57,170 nt of DNA from Clostridiales bacterium PH28_bin88 (GCA_000987045.1 LAKY01000019.1:1-57170), one strand, 5' to 3'; counted from the first letter of the stretch, positions 17,444 through 26,638 are shown. Made by a program: numbers and translations. The notes: generated by a model not told the origin, from the letters alone.

Positions 17444-18142
17444 ATGCGCATCACCCGGCGGAGAATGGACTTCCTGCAAAAAATCAAACAGCTATACGAA
17501 GCCACTGACCTGCCGGTACACTACGCGCGGGTGGCTGAACTGCTGGGAGTCAGCAAGTGGAGCGCTTACGAGATGCTAAAGACGCTGGAAAAGGAAGGCT
17601 TTCTGGCCAGCCAGTACGAAGTGAACCAGGGAGAAAAGTTCCCCGGCCGGGCGATGGTGCTGTTCGCGCCTACCCGCCTGGCTGAGGCGGTGCTGTCCGG
17701 GAAAGTCCTGGAGGAGAAGGCCCCTCTCAAGGAATGGCGGCAAGTCAAGGAACGGCTTTTGTCCCTGTGCGAAGGGCTGAAAAAAAACAATCCCAGGGAA
17801 TTGATCGAACAACTGATGGCAGAACTGCCCGGCCTGGAACGCCCCCTGATCTTCAGCGCGTACATGATCGCCCTCCTGATCGCGCAACTGCAAACCCTGA
17901 GTGAAAAGAGCCTCGGGCTGGTCAAGAACGTGGTGCTGGGCGCGGCGAAGGCGGAAACGGGACTGGCCATGTTTGCCGGCGCCGCCATGGGCAGCATGCT
18001 GAAAACAGCCACCCAGTTCCCGCTGCTTTCCCAAATTGTCAGCCACCTGGACAGGTTCCAGGACAACCTGGTTGAGCTTAACCAATCCGAACAGGCCCTG
18101 CTAATGGATTTCCTGGAAGAGGCGTTGGAAAAAGCGACGTAA
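17444..18142 (+). CDS. Winged-helix protein of unknown ligand
   Basis: A 232-residue protein. The first 60 residues form a helix-turn-helix/wing (PVHYARVAELLGVSKWSAYEMLKTLEKEGFL) resembling the DtxR/MarR type. The rest is helical and unlike any family I recognise. The ATG at 17444 follows GGAGGGAAAGTG; the adjacent GTG at 17441 is an alternative. It has its own promoter and may regulate the surrounding lipid or UbiB genes. That role is inference from position only. Confidence 0.6.
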   Translation: MRITRRRMDFLQKIKQLYEATDLPVHYARVAELLGVSKWSAYEMLKTLEKEGFLASQYEVNQGEKFPGRAMVLFAPTRLAEAVLSGKVLEEKAPLKEWRQVKERLLSLCEGLKKNNPRELIEQLMAELPGLERPLIFSAYMIALLIAQLQTLSEKSLGLVKNVVLGAAKAETGLAMFAGAAMGSMLKTATQFPLLSQIVSHLDRFQDNLVELNQSEQALLMDFLEEALEKAT

Positions 18143-18268
18143 TTTACTTTGTGAGATATTTGGTGATATTAGGGATATTGGGGTTAACAGGTGCGCGATT
18201 TAATCGACAAGAGCACTAACCAGTTAATCAAGAAATACCATAACCATGAGTTGAGGAGGAATAAACAA

Positions 18269-18568
18269 ATGAAGGAACTGGTACGCAAGGCCTTTGCCCT
18301 GGGTTGGGGGGCCATGGCCTTAACCAAGGAAGCGGCGGAAAAACTGGTGGACGAACTGGTGAAAAAAGGGGAAGTCGGCCAGGAAGAGGCCGGGGATCTG
18401 GTAAATGACCTGCTGGAACGGGGCAAGAAAGAGCGGGAAGAGGTGCAAAAAGTCATCCGCCAGGAAATGGCGCGGGTGCTGGGTGAGTTGAACCTGCCCT
18501 CCCGGGACGACCTGTTGCGGTTGGAAGCAAAGGTAGACCGGCTGCTGCACCCGCGCGGGGAGCAGTAG
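18269..18568 (+). CDS. Phasin-like coiled-coil protein
   Basis: A 99-residue, highly charged helical protein. Its pattern (ALGWGAMALTKEAAEKLVDELVKKG, then EVQKVIRQEMARVLGELNLPSRDDLLRLEAKVDRL) is that of the PhaI/PhaF phasin family. These bind polyhydroxyalkanoate granules or serve as small scaffolds. No PHA synthase lies nearby. The gene sits directly upstream of ubiB, a pairing that suggests a partnership with the UbiB kinase. The ATG at 18269 has GAGGAGGA just upstream. The in-frame extension back to 18191 has no such site. Confidence 0.7.
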   Translation: MKELVRKAFALGWGAMALTKEAAEKLVDELVKKGEVGQEEAGDLVNDLLERGKKEREEVQKVIRQEMARVLGELNLPSRDDLLRLEAKVDRLLHPRGEQ

Positions 18569-18601
18569 TCGACCCGGTAAATTCAATTCAAGGAGTATCG
18601 C

Positions 18602-20296
18602 ATGACCATCACCAGACGGTACCGGCACGCGCGGCGGTTCCAGACCGTGGCCCGGGTGCTGGTGCACCACGGTTTCGGCTACCTGCTGGGGCAGTTGGAG
18701 CTGACGGAATACCTGGCTTCCTACCGGCGGAGACCGCCGCAGGGGTTGGATGAGACCCAACCCCTGCTCACCCGGGGAGAGCGGGTGCGCCGGGTGCTGG
18801 AAGAACTGGGCCCTACCTTTGTCAAGATGGGCCAGATGCTCAGCACCCGGCCCGACCTGCTGCCCGAGGACATCCGGGTCGAACTGGCCAAACTGCAGGA
18901 CCAGGTTCCGCCCTTTCCTTTCACGCAGGTCCAGTCCTTAATCGAGCGCGAACTGGGCCGGCCCCTGGGGGAGATCTTCCCCCATTTTGATCCCAGGCCG
19001 CTGGCCGCGGCCTCTATCGGGCAGGTCCACCGCGCCCGGCTGCACACCGGCGAAGAGGTAGTGGTCAAGGTCCAGCGCCCCGGGATCGAAGGGACCATCG
19101 CGGTTGACCTGGAGATCCTGCACGCCATTGCTCAACTGGCGGAGAAACGCACCGCCTGGGGCCAACTTTACAGGGTGGTGGAACTGGTCGAAGAATTCCG
19201 CCGCACGCTGCTACAGGAAATGGACTATCTGGCGGAGGGACGCAATACCGAGCGCTTCCGGCAAAACTTTACGGGAGATGAAACAGTCTACATTCCCAGG
19301 GTTTACTGGGAGTATTCCACCTCCAGGGTACTCACCATGGAGTACGTGGCGGGGGTGAAGCTGGGGGATATGGACCGGTTAAAGCAGCAGGGCCAGGACC
19401 CCGAGCGGATTGCCCGCCACCTGGCCAGGGCGATCTTGCAACAAATCCTGGTCGACGGCTATTTTCACGCCGACCCCCACCCCGGGAACATCGCCGTGCT
19501 GCCGGGGGAAACTATTGTCTTGATGGATTTCGGCATGGTGGGCCGCTTGACCCAAGAGCGCCAGTGGCAACTAGTCCAACTGGTGCTGGGACTGGTCAGG
19601 CGGAACAGCGGGCAGATCGTCCGGGCGGTGGCGGAAATGGGCATCATCGGCCGGGAAGTGGACATGAACGGGTTACGCCGGGACGTGGACCGTATCCGTG
19701 AGCGTTATTACGACGTACCGCTCAGCCAGGTGAAACTGGGCGAGGCCATCGGGGAGATCCTGGACCTGGCCTTCAAGTACCGCATCCGCATCCCCACCGA
19801 ATTCAGCCTGGTGGCCAAGGCGCTGATTACCCTGGAAGGCATCGTGGAGGAGCTGGACCCCGACCTGAGTATTGTGGAGGTGGCCGAACCTTTCGGCCGC
19901 CGTCTAATGCGGGAAAGGTTGCGGCCCCGGCGCCTGTGGCAGGAGTTCGGCGAGCAGGCCAGGGAATTCGGTGATGTCTTCTTCCGGCTACCCGGGCGGG
20001 TAGACCGTGTTTTGCAGCAGGTGGAGGACGGCCGGTTAGTCATCAAGCTGGAACACGCGGAACTGAGGGATACCCTTTTCCGCCTGGACCGGATCAGCAA
20101 CCGGTTGTCCTTCAGTATCGTGCTGCTGGCCTTTTCCATCGTCATCGCGGGCCTGGTGGTGGCGTCAGCTCTGGCTGCCGGAGACGGGTACGGTTTCCTG
20201 TGGGTGAGGCTTCCTTTCCTGGAAATCGGTTTTTCCCTCGCAGTGCTGATGGGGGCCTGGCTCTTGCTGGGCATCTTTCGCTCCGGGCGGTTCTGA
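18602..20296 (+). CDS. ubiB: ABC1/UbiB family atypical kinase
   Basis: A 564-residue protein-kinase-like ATPase with the family's hallmarks: the KxGQ motif (FVKMGQMLSTRPDLLP), the Ala-rich loop (AAASIGQVHRARL), the catalytic FHADPHPGN and the metal-binding MDFGMVG. Two transmembrane helices at the C-terminus anchor it. UbiB proteins assist isoprenoid-lipid (quinone) biosynthesis through ATPase activity; here the lipid is unknown. AAGGAG lies at 18590-18595. It follows the phasin-like gene by 33 bases. Confidence 0.88.
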   Translation: MTITRRYRHARRFQTVARVLVHHGFGYLLGQLELTEYLASYRRRPPQGLDETQPLLTRGERVRRVLEELGPTFVKMGQMLSTRPDLLPEDIRVELAKLQDQVPPFPFTQVQSLIERELGRPLGEIFPHFDPRPLAAASIGQVHRARLHTGEEVVVKVQRPGIEGTIAVDLEILHAIAQLAEKRTAWGQLYRVVELVEEFRRTLLQEMDYLAEGRNTERFRQNFTGDETVYIPRVYWEYSTSRVLTMEYVAGVKLGDMDRLKQQGQDPERIARHLARAILQQILVDGYFHADPHPGNIAVLPGETIVLMDFGMVGRLTQERQWQLVQLVLGLVRRNSGQIVRAVAEMGIIGREVDMNGLRRDVDRIRERYYDVPLSQVKLGEAIGEILDLAFKYRIRIPTEFSLVAKALITLEGIVEELDPDLSIVEVAEPFGRRLMRERLRPRRLWQEFGEQAREFGDVFFRLPGRVDRVLQQVEDGRLVIKLEHAELRDTLFRLDRISNRLSFSIVLLAFSIVIAGLVVASALAAGDGYGFLWVRLPFLEIGFSLAVLMGAWLLLGIFRSGRF

Positions 20297-20389
20297 GCGG
20301 TATATAACCAACATGAGACTGTTATCCCAGCGCGGGTGTTCGAGGTCAAATATTGACGGAAATTGTCCCTGTTGGTTTACCTGGGCTTG

Positions 20390-20429
20390 AGATCGGGTTT
20401 AATCCTTAATGTATTAACCCGATCTCCTT
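20390..20429. terminator. Inverted repeat between ubiB and the ferritin-like gene
   Basis: GAGATCGGGTT and AACCCGATCTC form an eleven-pair stem around a short AT-rich loop. The repeat overlaps the last codons of the minus-strand gene. It may terminate both convergent transcripts, although there is no clear T-run. Confidence 0.4.
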
Positions 20430-20864
20430 CAGTTCCCGTAACTTGTTGGTAAACCAGGCGGTGTGCAGGTCCTCGTCGATCAGGTTGTTCCAGAGAATGT
20501 TAAACATCTCCTTTTCTCCTCCCGCCTTTACCAGGAAGTCCTTGTAGTCTTTCATGGCCTTTTCCTCCAGCTGGATATCCAGCCACAGCAGGCGTTCCGG
20601 GCCGGCAGCCGCCGTGGCCTTGCCAAGCACCTGTCCCAGCACCGGGGCAAGCACATCGCCGAGTTTGGTGGGGTGTCCTCCCAGGTCGCGGATCTTTTCG
20701 GCGAGATTGTCCACGTGCTGCTGCTCAATCATGGCAACCCTTTCCAGGGCCCGCGAGATGTAAATGTCATCCACTCGCTTGCTCTGGGCAGTATACAGGT
20801 CTACCTGGGAGATTTCCAGGCTGTAAAACCAGTTCAGCCTCCGGATGACGCGTTCCCTGTCCAG
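20406..20864 (-). CDS. Ferritin-like four-helix protein, start uncertain
   Basis: The core has two helix pairs with metal-type ligands (ERVAMIEQQHVDNL, LDIQLEEKAMKDYKDFL, LIDEDLHTAWF). This is a ferritin-like or Coq7-like diiron pattern. The first standard start is a GTG at 20774, giving 122 residues, but the open frame continues upstream with protein-like sequence (VIRRLNWFYSLEISQVDLY) that looks like the first helix. The only in-frame codon placed correctly after a ribosome site (GGAGGG at 20882-20877) is CTG at 20864. Either an unusual CTG start or a frameshift is possible. The role is unknown. Confidence 0.6.
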   Translation of the reverse strand: MDRERVIRRLNWFYSLEISQVDLYTAQSKRVDDIYISRALERVAMIEQQHVDNLAEKIRDLGGHPTKLGDVLAPVLGQVLGKATAAAGPERLLWLDIQLEEKAMKDYKDFLVKAGGEKEMFNILWNNLIDEDLHTAWFTNKLRELKEIGLIH

Positions 20865-21066
20865 GCAAAATTCACTCCCTCCGCCGGTCTGCGGCTAGTT
20901 TCCCCTGTTTCAACCGCTTTCATGTAGAAACGTCCACATCGCCAGGAGGTTACGGTTGCCTGGAGCACGGTTGTGTAAATACTTGTGCAACCCGAGGAGA
21001 TTTTGATGGACTTGAAACGGAAAAAAGAAATATACTAGGGATAAACAGGTGGAGGAGTTGGTTGCT

Positions 21067-22191
21067 TTGGGCAGGAAAAAGCGGGTAGCGGTGATATTCG
21101 GCGGCCGATCGGGAGAGCACGAGGTTTCCCTGAATTCCGCCGTGTCGGTAATGTCCGCCCTGGACCGGGAGAAGTATGAGGTGATCCCGGTAGGCATCAC
21201 CAAGGAAGGCGGCTGGCTGGTGGGAGTAGATCCGTTGAAGGCGGTGGAGGCCGGTGAAGTCGGGCATGCCGGCACCCCGGCGGTGTTGCTGGGGGACCCC
21301 ACCCGGCGGGGGCTCATTCCCGTAGGGCCACAGCAGATGGGACTGACCGCCGCGGAGGGGGACACTATCGACGTGGTTTTCCCGGTGATGCACGGCACTT
21401 ACGGCGAGGACGGCACCATCCAGGGCCTTTTAGAACTGGCCAACATTCCTTACGTCGGCGCCGGAGTGCTGGCATCAGCTCTGGGCATGGACAAGGTGAT
21501 GATGAAGACGGTGTTTGCTCAGCACGGCTTGCCCCAGGCCCGCTACTGGTACTGCCTCCGCAAGGATTGGGAACAGGATGAGAGCGGGGTGGTGGCCGAG
21601 GTGGAGCAGCGGTTTGGTTACCCTTGCTTCGTCAAACCCGCCAACCTGGGCTCCAGCGTGGGGATCACCAAGGCCCACGACCGGGAAGAATTCCTCAAAG
21701 CCATGGACATGGCAGCTTGTTACGACCGGAAGATTATCGTGGAGGAAAGCGTAGATGCCCGGGAGATCGAGGTGAGCGTGCTGGGGAACGACGACCCCAT
21801 CGCCTCAGTTCCCGGTGAGATCATCCCTTCCAAGGAATTTTACGATTACGAGGCCAAGTACCTGGACGGCCTTTCCAAACTGATCATTCCCGCCGACCTG
21901 CCCCCGGAAACCACCGAAAAGGTGCGCCGGCTGGCGGTGGAGGCCTTTAAAGCGGTGGACTGCGCCGGGCTGGCCCGGGTGGACTTTTTCGTCACCCGGT
22001 CCGGCGGGGAGGTACTGGTCAACGAGATCAACACCATTCCGGGCTTCACCAAAATCAGCATGTACCCCAAGCTGTGGGAAGCCACCGGGATCAGTTACAG
22101 CCAGCTTTTGGACCGATTGATCGACCTAGCCGTCGAGCGCCACCAGGACAAGAACAAGTCCCAGACCAGTTTTCGGCCGGAACAGGCCTAG
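21067..22191 (+). CDS. ddl: D-alanine--D-alanine ligase
   Basis: Makes the D-Ala-D-Ala dipeptide for peptidoglycan in the cytoplasm. The 374-residue protein has the N-terminal GGRSGEHEVS, the central ATP-grasp segments (PCFVKPANLGSSVGI, VEESVDAREIEVSVLGN) and the metal-binding end (ARVDFFV, LVNEINTIPGFT). The TTG at 21067 has GGAGGAG at 21051-21057, nine bases upstream. Earlier GTG and TTG codons at 21049 and 21058 lie inside or against that site. Length is normal. The gene appears monocistronic, closed by a strong terminator. Confidence 0.9.
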   Translation: MGRKKRVAVIFGGRSGEHEVSLNSAVSVMSALDREKYEVIPVGITKEGGWLVGVDPLKAVEAGEVGHAGTPAVLLGDPTRRGLIPVGPQQMGLTAAEGDTIDVVFPVMHGTYGEDGTIQGLLELANIPYVGAGVLASALGMDKVMMKTVFAQHGLPQARYWYCLRKDWEQDESGVVAEVEQRFGYPCFVKPANLGSSVGITKAHDREEFLKAMDMAACYDRKIIVEESVDAREIEVSVLGNDDPIASVPGEIIPSKEFYDYEAKYLDGLSKLIIPADLPPETTEKVRRLAVEAFKAVDCAGLARVDFFVTRSGGEVLVNEINTIPGFTKISMYPKLWEATGISYSQLLDRLIDLAVERHQDKNKSQTSFRPEQA

Positions 22192-22322
22192 CGCATCCTG
22201 GAATTTTAAGGTGGTGCACCATTGGCCGGGTGCCTTCCGTGCCATACCTTTGCTTCGCTCTACGAACGAGTTGGGAGCGGCTTCCGCCCAGAAATCTGGC
22301 CACCTGCGACGCTTGCTTTATC

Positions 22323-22344
22323 GCCGGGAACCTCCCGGCTTTTT
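22323..22344 (+). terminator. Rho-independent terminator of ddl
   Basis: GCCGGGA-ACC-TCCCGGC is a perfect seven-pair stem followed directly by TTTTT. The rest of the 22192-22464 gap holds nothing else recognisable. Confidence 0.8.
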
Positions 22345-22464
22345 ACTTTCTACTTTTCCCTGTCATTATTTGTCTACCCCTTTACAGGAGAAGTGATCTA
22401 TAATTCAAAGAGAAAGGCTTGACAGTGCCGTATGTACAAAACATCCGGTAAAGAGGTGACGTTG

Positions 22465-24192
22465 ATGGTCCAGGACCTTTTCATATCATTACTGGAAAGA
22501 ATGAGCGTGGTAGCCACCATCGCTTTTGTCATGACCAGGAGCCGCATCTTTCACCGGCTGCTGCACCGCAAGGCCAGCAGGAAGGAAAAGGCTCTCCTGA
22601 CCATGGTCTTCGGGCTGGTGGGAGTGCTGGGTACTTATACGGGCATCCCGGTTCAAGGCGCTTTGGCCAATTCCCGGGTTATCGGCCCCCTGGCGGGAGG
22701 ATTGCTGGGAGGCCCTCTGGTCGGCCTGGGGGCGGGGCTGTTGGCGGGGGGACACAGGTACCTGATCGGTGGCTTTACGGCTCTTTCATGCGGCCTGTCC
22801 ACCCTGGTGGAAGGAGGCATTGGAGGGCTGGTGTACCTGCGTTACGGCCGGCGGGTGACAGACTGGCGGGCAGCCTTTTGGGCAGGCCTGGCCGCCGAGA
22901 CCGTCCAAATGGCCATCATCCTGTTAATTGCGCGACCATTCTCCGCAGCATGGGGATTGGTGCAGGTCATCGGGCTTCCCATGATCCTGGTGAACGCGGC
23001 GGGGACAGCCATCTTCGTGGCCATTATTCACAGCGTGGTGCAGGAACAGGAACGGGCCGGAGCGGTCCAGGCGCAGAAGGCGTTGCAGATCGCCGACCTG
23101 ACCCTGCCGTACCTGCGCCAGGGCCTCAACCCGGAATCCGCCGCCCTGGTGGCCCGCATCATCCTGGACACCACCAGGGTGGCGGCGGTGGCCATCACCG
23201 ACCGGGAACGCATCCTGGTGCACGTGGGAGCCGGGGAGGACCATCACCTGCCCGGCAGGGGAGTGCTCACCCAACTAACCCAGAAGGTGCTGGCCACCGG
23301 GGAATACGGCGTGGCCGAAAACCGCATTCAGGTAGGATGCTCCTACGAAGGGTGTTCGCTAAACTCCGCAGTGATTGTACCGTTGAAGAGGCGGGATGAG
23401 GTTATTGGAGCACTGAAGCTTTATCATACCGGAAAGCAGGAGATCAGCAGCATCGAACTGGAGTTTGCCTGCGGCCTGGCCCGCCTGTTTTCCACGCAAC
23501 TGGAAGCCGCGGAGGGGGAAAAACAGCAGAAACTGAGAGCCGATGCGGAGATCCGTGCCCTTCAGGCCCAGATCAACCCGCACTTCCTGTTTAACGTGCT
23601 GAACACCGTGGTCTCCTTTTGCCGGACAGACCCGGAAACCGCCCGGCGGCTGCTGCTGCAGATCGGCGAGTTTTTCCGCCAGAACCTCCAGCGGGGTAAT
23701 GATCTGGTAGCCTTGCGGGAAGAAATAAAACATGTGGATACCTACCTGGCCATCGAACAGGCCAGGTTTGGCCACCGCTTAAAGGTGGTGCACCGGATCG
23801 ACCCTGGGGCGGAAGACGCTCTCATCCCTGCCCTTAGCATCCAACCGCTGGTGGAGAACGCCGTGCTGCATGGCTTGCTGCCCAAAAGGGGTGGGGGCAC
23901 GGTGGAAATTGAAGTTGCCAGTGGCAACGGCGAAGTTTGCGTCCGGGTAAAGGATGACGGGGTGGGCATTCCACCTGAAACCCTGGAGGGACTCCTCAAG
24001 GAAGGAAGCCAGCGGGAGGGTAAAGGACTGGGCATTGGTCTCCGGAATGTGCATGAACGGTTGAAGAGTCTTTACGGTTCCCAGTACGGTTTAGTGGTTA
24101 AAAGCAGCGTAGGACTCGGCACGAAAATAGAAATGCGGGTTCCCCAGCAGGAGGCGCAGCATGGAAACCATTCGATGCTTTGTTGTGGATGA
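22465..24192 (+). CDS. LytS-family sensor histidine kinase
   Basis: A 575-residue membrane sensor. Five to six N-terminal helices form the 5TM-LYT domain (including GPLAGGLLGGPLVGLGAGLLAG), followed by a GAF-like domain (residues about 200-350). The kinase core has the phospho-acceptor His373 in QAQINPHFLFNVLNT, and the ATPase lobe has NAVLHGLLPKR and DDGVGIPPE. It phosphorylates the LytTR regulator encoded next. The nearby CstA suggests it senses a small carbon compound such as pyruvate, as BtsS does for BtsT. That is inference. The ATG at 22465 is favoured over the ATG at 22432 because AGAGGTG lies between them. Confidence 0.85.
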   Translation: MVQDLFISLLERMSVVATIAFVMTRSRIFHRLLHRKASRKEKALLTMVFGLVGVLGTYTGIPVQGALANSRVIGPLAGGLLGGPLVGLGAGLLAGGHRYLIGGFTALSCGLSTLVEGGIGGLVYLRYGRRVTDWRAAFWAGLAAETVQMAIILLIARPFSAAWGLVQVIGLPMILVNAAGTAIFVAIIHSVVQEQERAGAVQAQKALQIADLTLPYLRQGLNPESAALVARIILDTTRVAAVAITDRERILVHVGAGEDHHLPGRGVLTQLTQKVLATGEYGVAENRIQVGCSYEGCSLNSAVIVPLKRRDEVIGALKLYHTGKQEISSIELEFACGLARLFSTQLEAAEGEKQQKLRADAEIRALQAQINPHFLFNVLNTVVSFCRTDPETARRLLLQIGEFFRQNLQRGNDLVALREEIKHVDTYLAIEQARFGHRLKVVHRIDPGAEDALIPALSIQPLVENAVLHGLLPKRGGGTVEIEVASGNGEVCVRVKDDGVGIPPETLEGLLKEGSQREGKGLGIGLRNVHERLKSLYGSQYGLVVKSSVGLGTKIEMRVPQQEAQHGNHSMLCCG

Positions 24193-24943
24193 TGAACCCC
24201 CTGCCCGGCAGGAACTTAAGTTCTTGTTGGAGAGTATTCCGGGGGTTCAGGTGGTGGGCGAGGCCGGCTCCGGGGAGGAAGCCCTGGAACTGCTCCTACC
24301 CTTGGACCCCGATGTGGTGATCCTGGATATCCAACTCCACGACATGGATGGGCTGGAAGTGGCGGCCCGGCTGGCTGCCATGCCGGCCCCTCCCCTGGTG
24401 ATCTTTGCCACTGCTTACGATGCCTTTGCCGTGAGGGCCTTTGAACTGAACGCCGTGGACTACCTGTTGAAACCTATTGATGCCTACCGGCTAAGGGAGG
24501 CCATTTTGCGGGCGAAAGCCAGGGCGCGGGACGGGGGAAAGGAACTGGCCGCCAAGATGGACCAGGTGTTGAAGGAGTTGCGCGCCCGGGAGGGCGGCGG
24601 AGGTAAGACCCCGGCCAAGATCGTGGCGGAGGAAGGCGGTAAACTGGTGTTGGTAGACCCGGCGGAGGTGGTTTACGCCACGGTGGAAGGCAGAAACGTC
24701 CGGCTGCACCTGCCAAACCGCAGCCTGGAGGTGAAGATGCCGCTGCACGAACTGGAAGACCGGCTGGAGGGGAAGGGTTTCGTACGTACCCACCGGGCCT
24801 TCCTGGTCAACGGGGACAGGATCAAGGAGATCCACCCCTGGTTCAAGGGGGCACTCAAACTGGTGATGAATGATCCAGGAGGGTCGGAAGTACCCGTCAG
24901 CAGGAACTATGTGAAGGAATTCCGGGACCGGCTGGGCCTTTAG
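24161..24943 (+). CDS. LytTR-type response regulator
   Basis: The partner of the preceding kinase. The 260-residue protein has a receiver domain with the acidic DDE cluster at residues 10-12, the phospho-acceptor Asp56 (VVILDIQLHDMDG) and Lys in YLLKPIDAY. A C-terminal LytTR DNA-binding domain follows (residues about 150-258, with RTHRAFLVNGDRIKEIHPWF). It overlaps lytS by 32 bases, and GGAGG lies upstream of its ATG. It probably activates the cstA gene 258 bases downstream. Confidence 0.88.
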   Translation: METIRCFVVDDEPPARQELKFLLESIPGVQVVGEAGSGEEALELLLPLDPDVVILDIQLHDMDGLEVAARLAAMPAPPLVIFATAYDAFAVRAFELNAVDYLLKPIDAYRLREAILRAKARARDGGKELAAKMDQVLKELRAREGGGGKTPAKIVAEEGGKLVLVDPAEVVYATVEGRNVRLHLPNRSLEVKMPLHELEDRLEGKGFVRTHRAFLVNGDRIKEIHPWFKGALKLVMNDPGGSEVPVSRNYVKEFRDRLGL

Positions 24944-24980
24944 AAGCGCGGGGCATGAAGCAGGAATTAAGACTGGGAAT

Positions 24981-25001
24981 GGAATTGGCGGAGCCAATTC
25001 C
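24981..25001. repeat. Perfect 9-bp inverted repeat upstream of cstA
   Basis: GGAATTGGC-GGA-GCCAATTCC has no T-run. It could be a regulator-binding site or a transcript hairpin in the lytT-cstA gap. Confidence 0.4.
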
Positions 25002-25047
25002 TACAACCGATCTTGCCTCTTGTCTCTTGCATCTTGCATCGTGGACG

Positions 25048-25066
25048 AGGCGCCGCCAGGGCGCCT
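25048..25066 (+). terminator. Hairpin between lytT and cstA
   Basis: AGGCGCC-GCCAG-GGCGCCT, followed by TCTTTACTG, resembles a weak terminator of the lytST transcript or an attenuator of cstA. Confidence 0.45.
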
Positions 25067-25201
25067 TCTTTACTGTCCTTTTCATGCCGTTTCCTTCCCC
25101 TCTGGTGCGGGGTTTGGCACCACTTAAGCCGGTTTCCTTGGCGGTTGATCCCGGCCTTTTGTAAAATAAGGTCGAAAATACCCGTTAAGGAGGTAGGTTT
25201 G

Positions 25202-26638
25202 ATGATCACGTTTCTGGTCTCTGTCGTGGCACTCATCCTGGGTTACGTCATCTACGGGGCCTTGGTGGAACGGGTCTTCGGCGCCGACGAGAACCGGATG
25301 ACCCCGGCTCTGGCGCAGCAGGACGGGGTGGACTTCGTCCCGCTGGGATGGAAGAAAAACTTTCTGATCCAACTCCTGAACATCGCCGGCCTGGGGCCGG
25401 TCTTCGGGGCCATTTCCGGCGCCCTGTGGGGTCCGGCGGCGTTCCTCTGGATTGTCCTGGGAGGGATCTTTGCCGGGGCGGTGCATGACTACTTCTCAGG
25501 GATGATCTCCATGCGCCATGCCGGCGCCAGTGTGCCCGAAATGGTCGGGGGATACCTGGGCAAGGGCATGAAGTACTTTGTCAACTTCTTCAGTGTAGTG
25601 CTGCTCATCCTGGTGGGTACCGTGTTCATGACGGGTCCTGCCGCCCTGCTGGCGGTATTGACCCCCGAGGTGCTGACCAAGAGCGTATGGGTGTTAATCA
25701 TCCTGGCTTACTACATTCTCGCCACCATGCTTCCCATCGATAAGGTCATCGGCCGGATCTATCCCGTCTTTGCGGCGGTGCTCCTGATCATGGCGGTGGG
25801 GATTGTCGGCGGCCTCTTCTTCGGGGGATACCGGATTCCCGAACTGACCCTGGCCAACCTGCACCCCAAGAGCGCGCCCATTTGGCCGCTGCTGTTCATC
25901 ACCATTGCCTGCGGGGCCATCAGTGGTTTCCACGCCACCCAGTCTCCCATGATCGCCCGCTGTACAGTTAACGAAAAACTGGGACGCCGGGTTTTCTACG
26001 GCGCCATGATTGCTGAGTCGGTGATCGCCCTGATCTGGGCTGCCGCGGCCATGACCTTCTTCGGCGGCACCGGCGGTTTGGCCGAGGCCCTGGCTAACGG
26101 CGGACCGGGCGCCGTGGTGAATAAGATCTCCATCACCCTGTTAGGTGCGGTGGGCGGCACGCTGGCGGTGCTGGGTGTGATTGTGCTGCCCATCACCTCG
26201 GGGGATACCGCGTTTCGCAGCGCCCGCCTGACCATTTCCGAGTTTCTCGGACTCCGGCAGGGTAAGCTGGCCAACCGGTTCCTCATCTCCATTCCCCTGT
26301 TTGTGGTGGGCTATACCCTGAGCCAATTGGATTTCACGATTATCTGGCGGTACTTCGCCTGGTCCAACCAGACACTGGCCATGATCATGCTGTGGACGGC
26401 CGCGGTTTACCTGGCGCAAAACCGGAAATTACACTGGATCGCCACCGTCCCGGCTACCTTCATGACTGCCGTGACCGTCACCTACATCTTCCAGGCTCCC
26501 GAAGGGTTCCGCCTGAGTACCCAGGTATCCTACCCGGTGGGGATTATCGCGGCGGTGTTGGCCCTGGGGTTATTCCTCGTGCGCACTCGTGGAATTACCG
26601 CGGTCCCTGAAGAGAGTCCCGCTGCCAGCAAGGCATAA
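25202..26638 (+). CDS. cstA: CstA-family carbon-starvation/pyruvate transporter
   Basis: A 478-residue membrane protein of about 14 to 16 helices. It has the CstA signature NIAGLGPVFGAISGALWGPAAF near residues 60-80, HDYFSGMISMRHAG, and GFHATQSPMIARC. The family transports peptides or pyruvate during carbon limitation. The ATG at 25202 has GGAGGTAGG upstream, and the long extension back to 25013 is not membrane-like. Being next to a LytS/LytT pair matches the BtsSR-BtsT/CstA arrangement in other bacteria. A strong terminator follows. Confidence 0.88.
   Translation: MITFLVSVVALILGYVIYGALVERVFGADENRMTPALAQQDGVDFVPLGWKKNFLIQLLNIAGLGPVFGAISGALWGPAAFLWIVLGGIFAGAVHDYFSGMISMRHAGASVPEMVGGYLGKGMKYFVNFFSVVLLILVGTVFMTGPAALLAVLTPEVLTKSVWVLIILAYYILATMLPIDKVIGRIYPVFAAVLLIMAVGIVGGLFFGGYRIPELTLANLHPKSAPIWPLLFITIACGAISGFHATQSPMIARCTVNEKLGRRVFYGAMIAESVIALIWAAAAMTFFGGTGGLAEALANGGPGAVVNKISITLLGAVGGTLAVLGVIVLPITSGDTAFRSARLTISEFLGLRQGKLANRFLISIPLFVVGYTLSQLDFTIIWRYFAWSNQTLAMIMLWTAAVYLAQNRKLHWIATVPATFMTAVTVTYIFQAPEGFRLSTQVSYPVGIIAAVLALGLFLVRTRGITAVPEESPAASKA

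Noticed and set aside
25118..25134. TTTGGCAC with GG-N10-GC spacing upstream of cstA, suggesting a sigma-54 promoter
   Set aside because: The -12 part reads AAGC instead of TTGC, and LytTR regulators do not use sigma-54, so the match is probably accidental.
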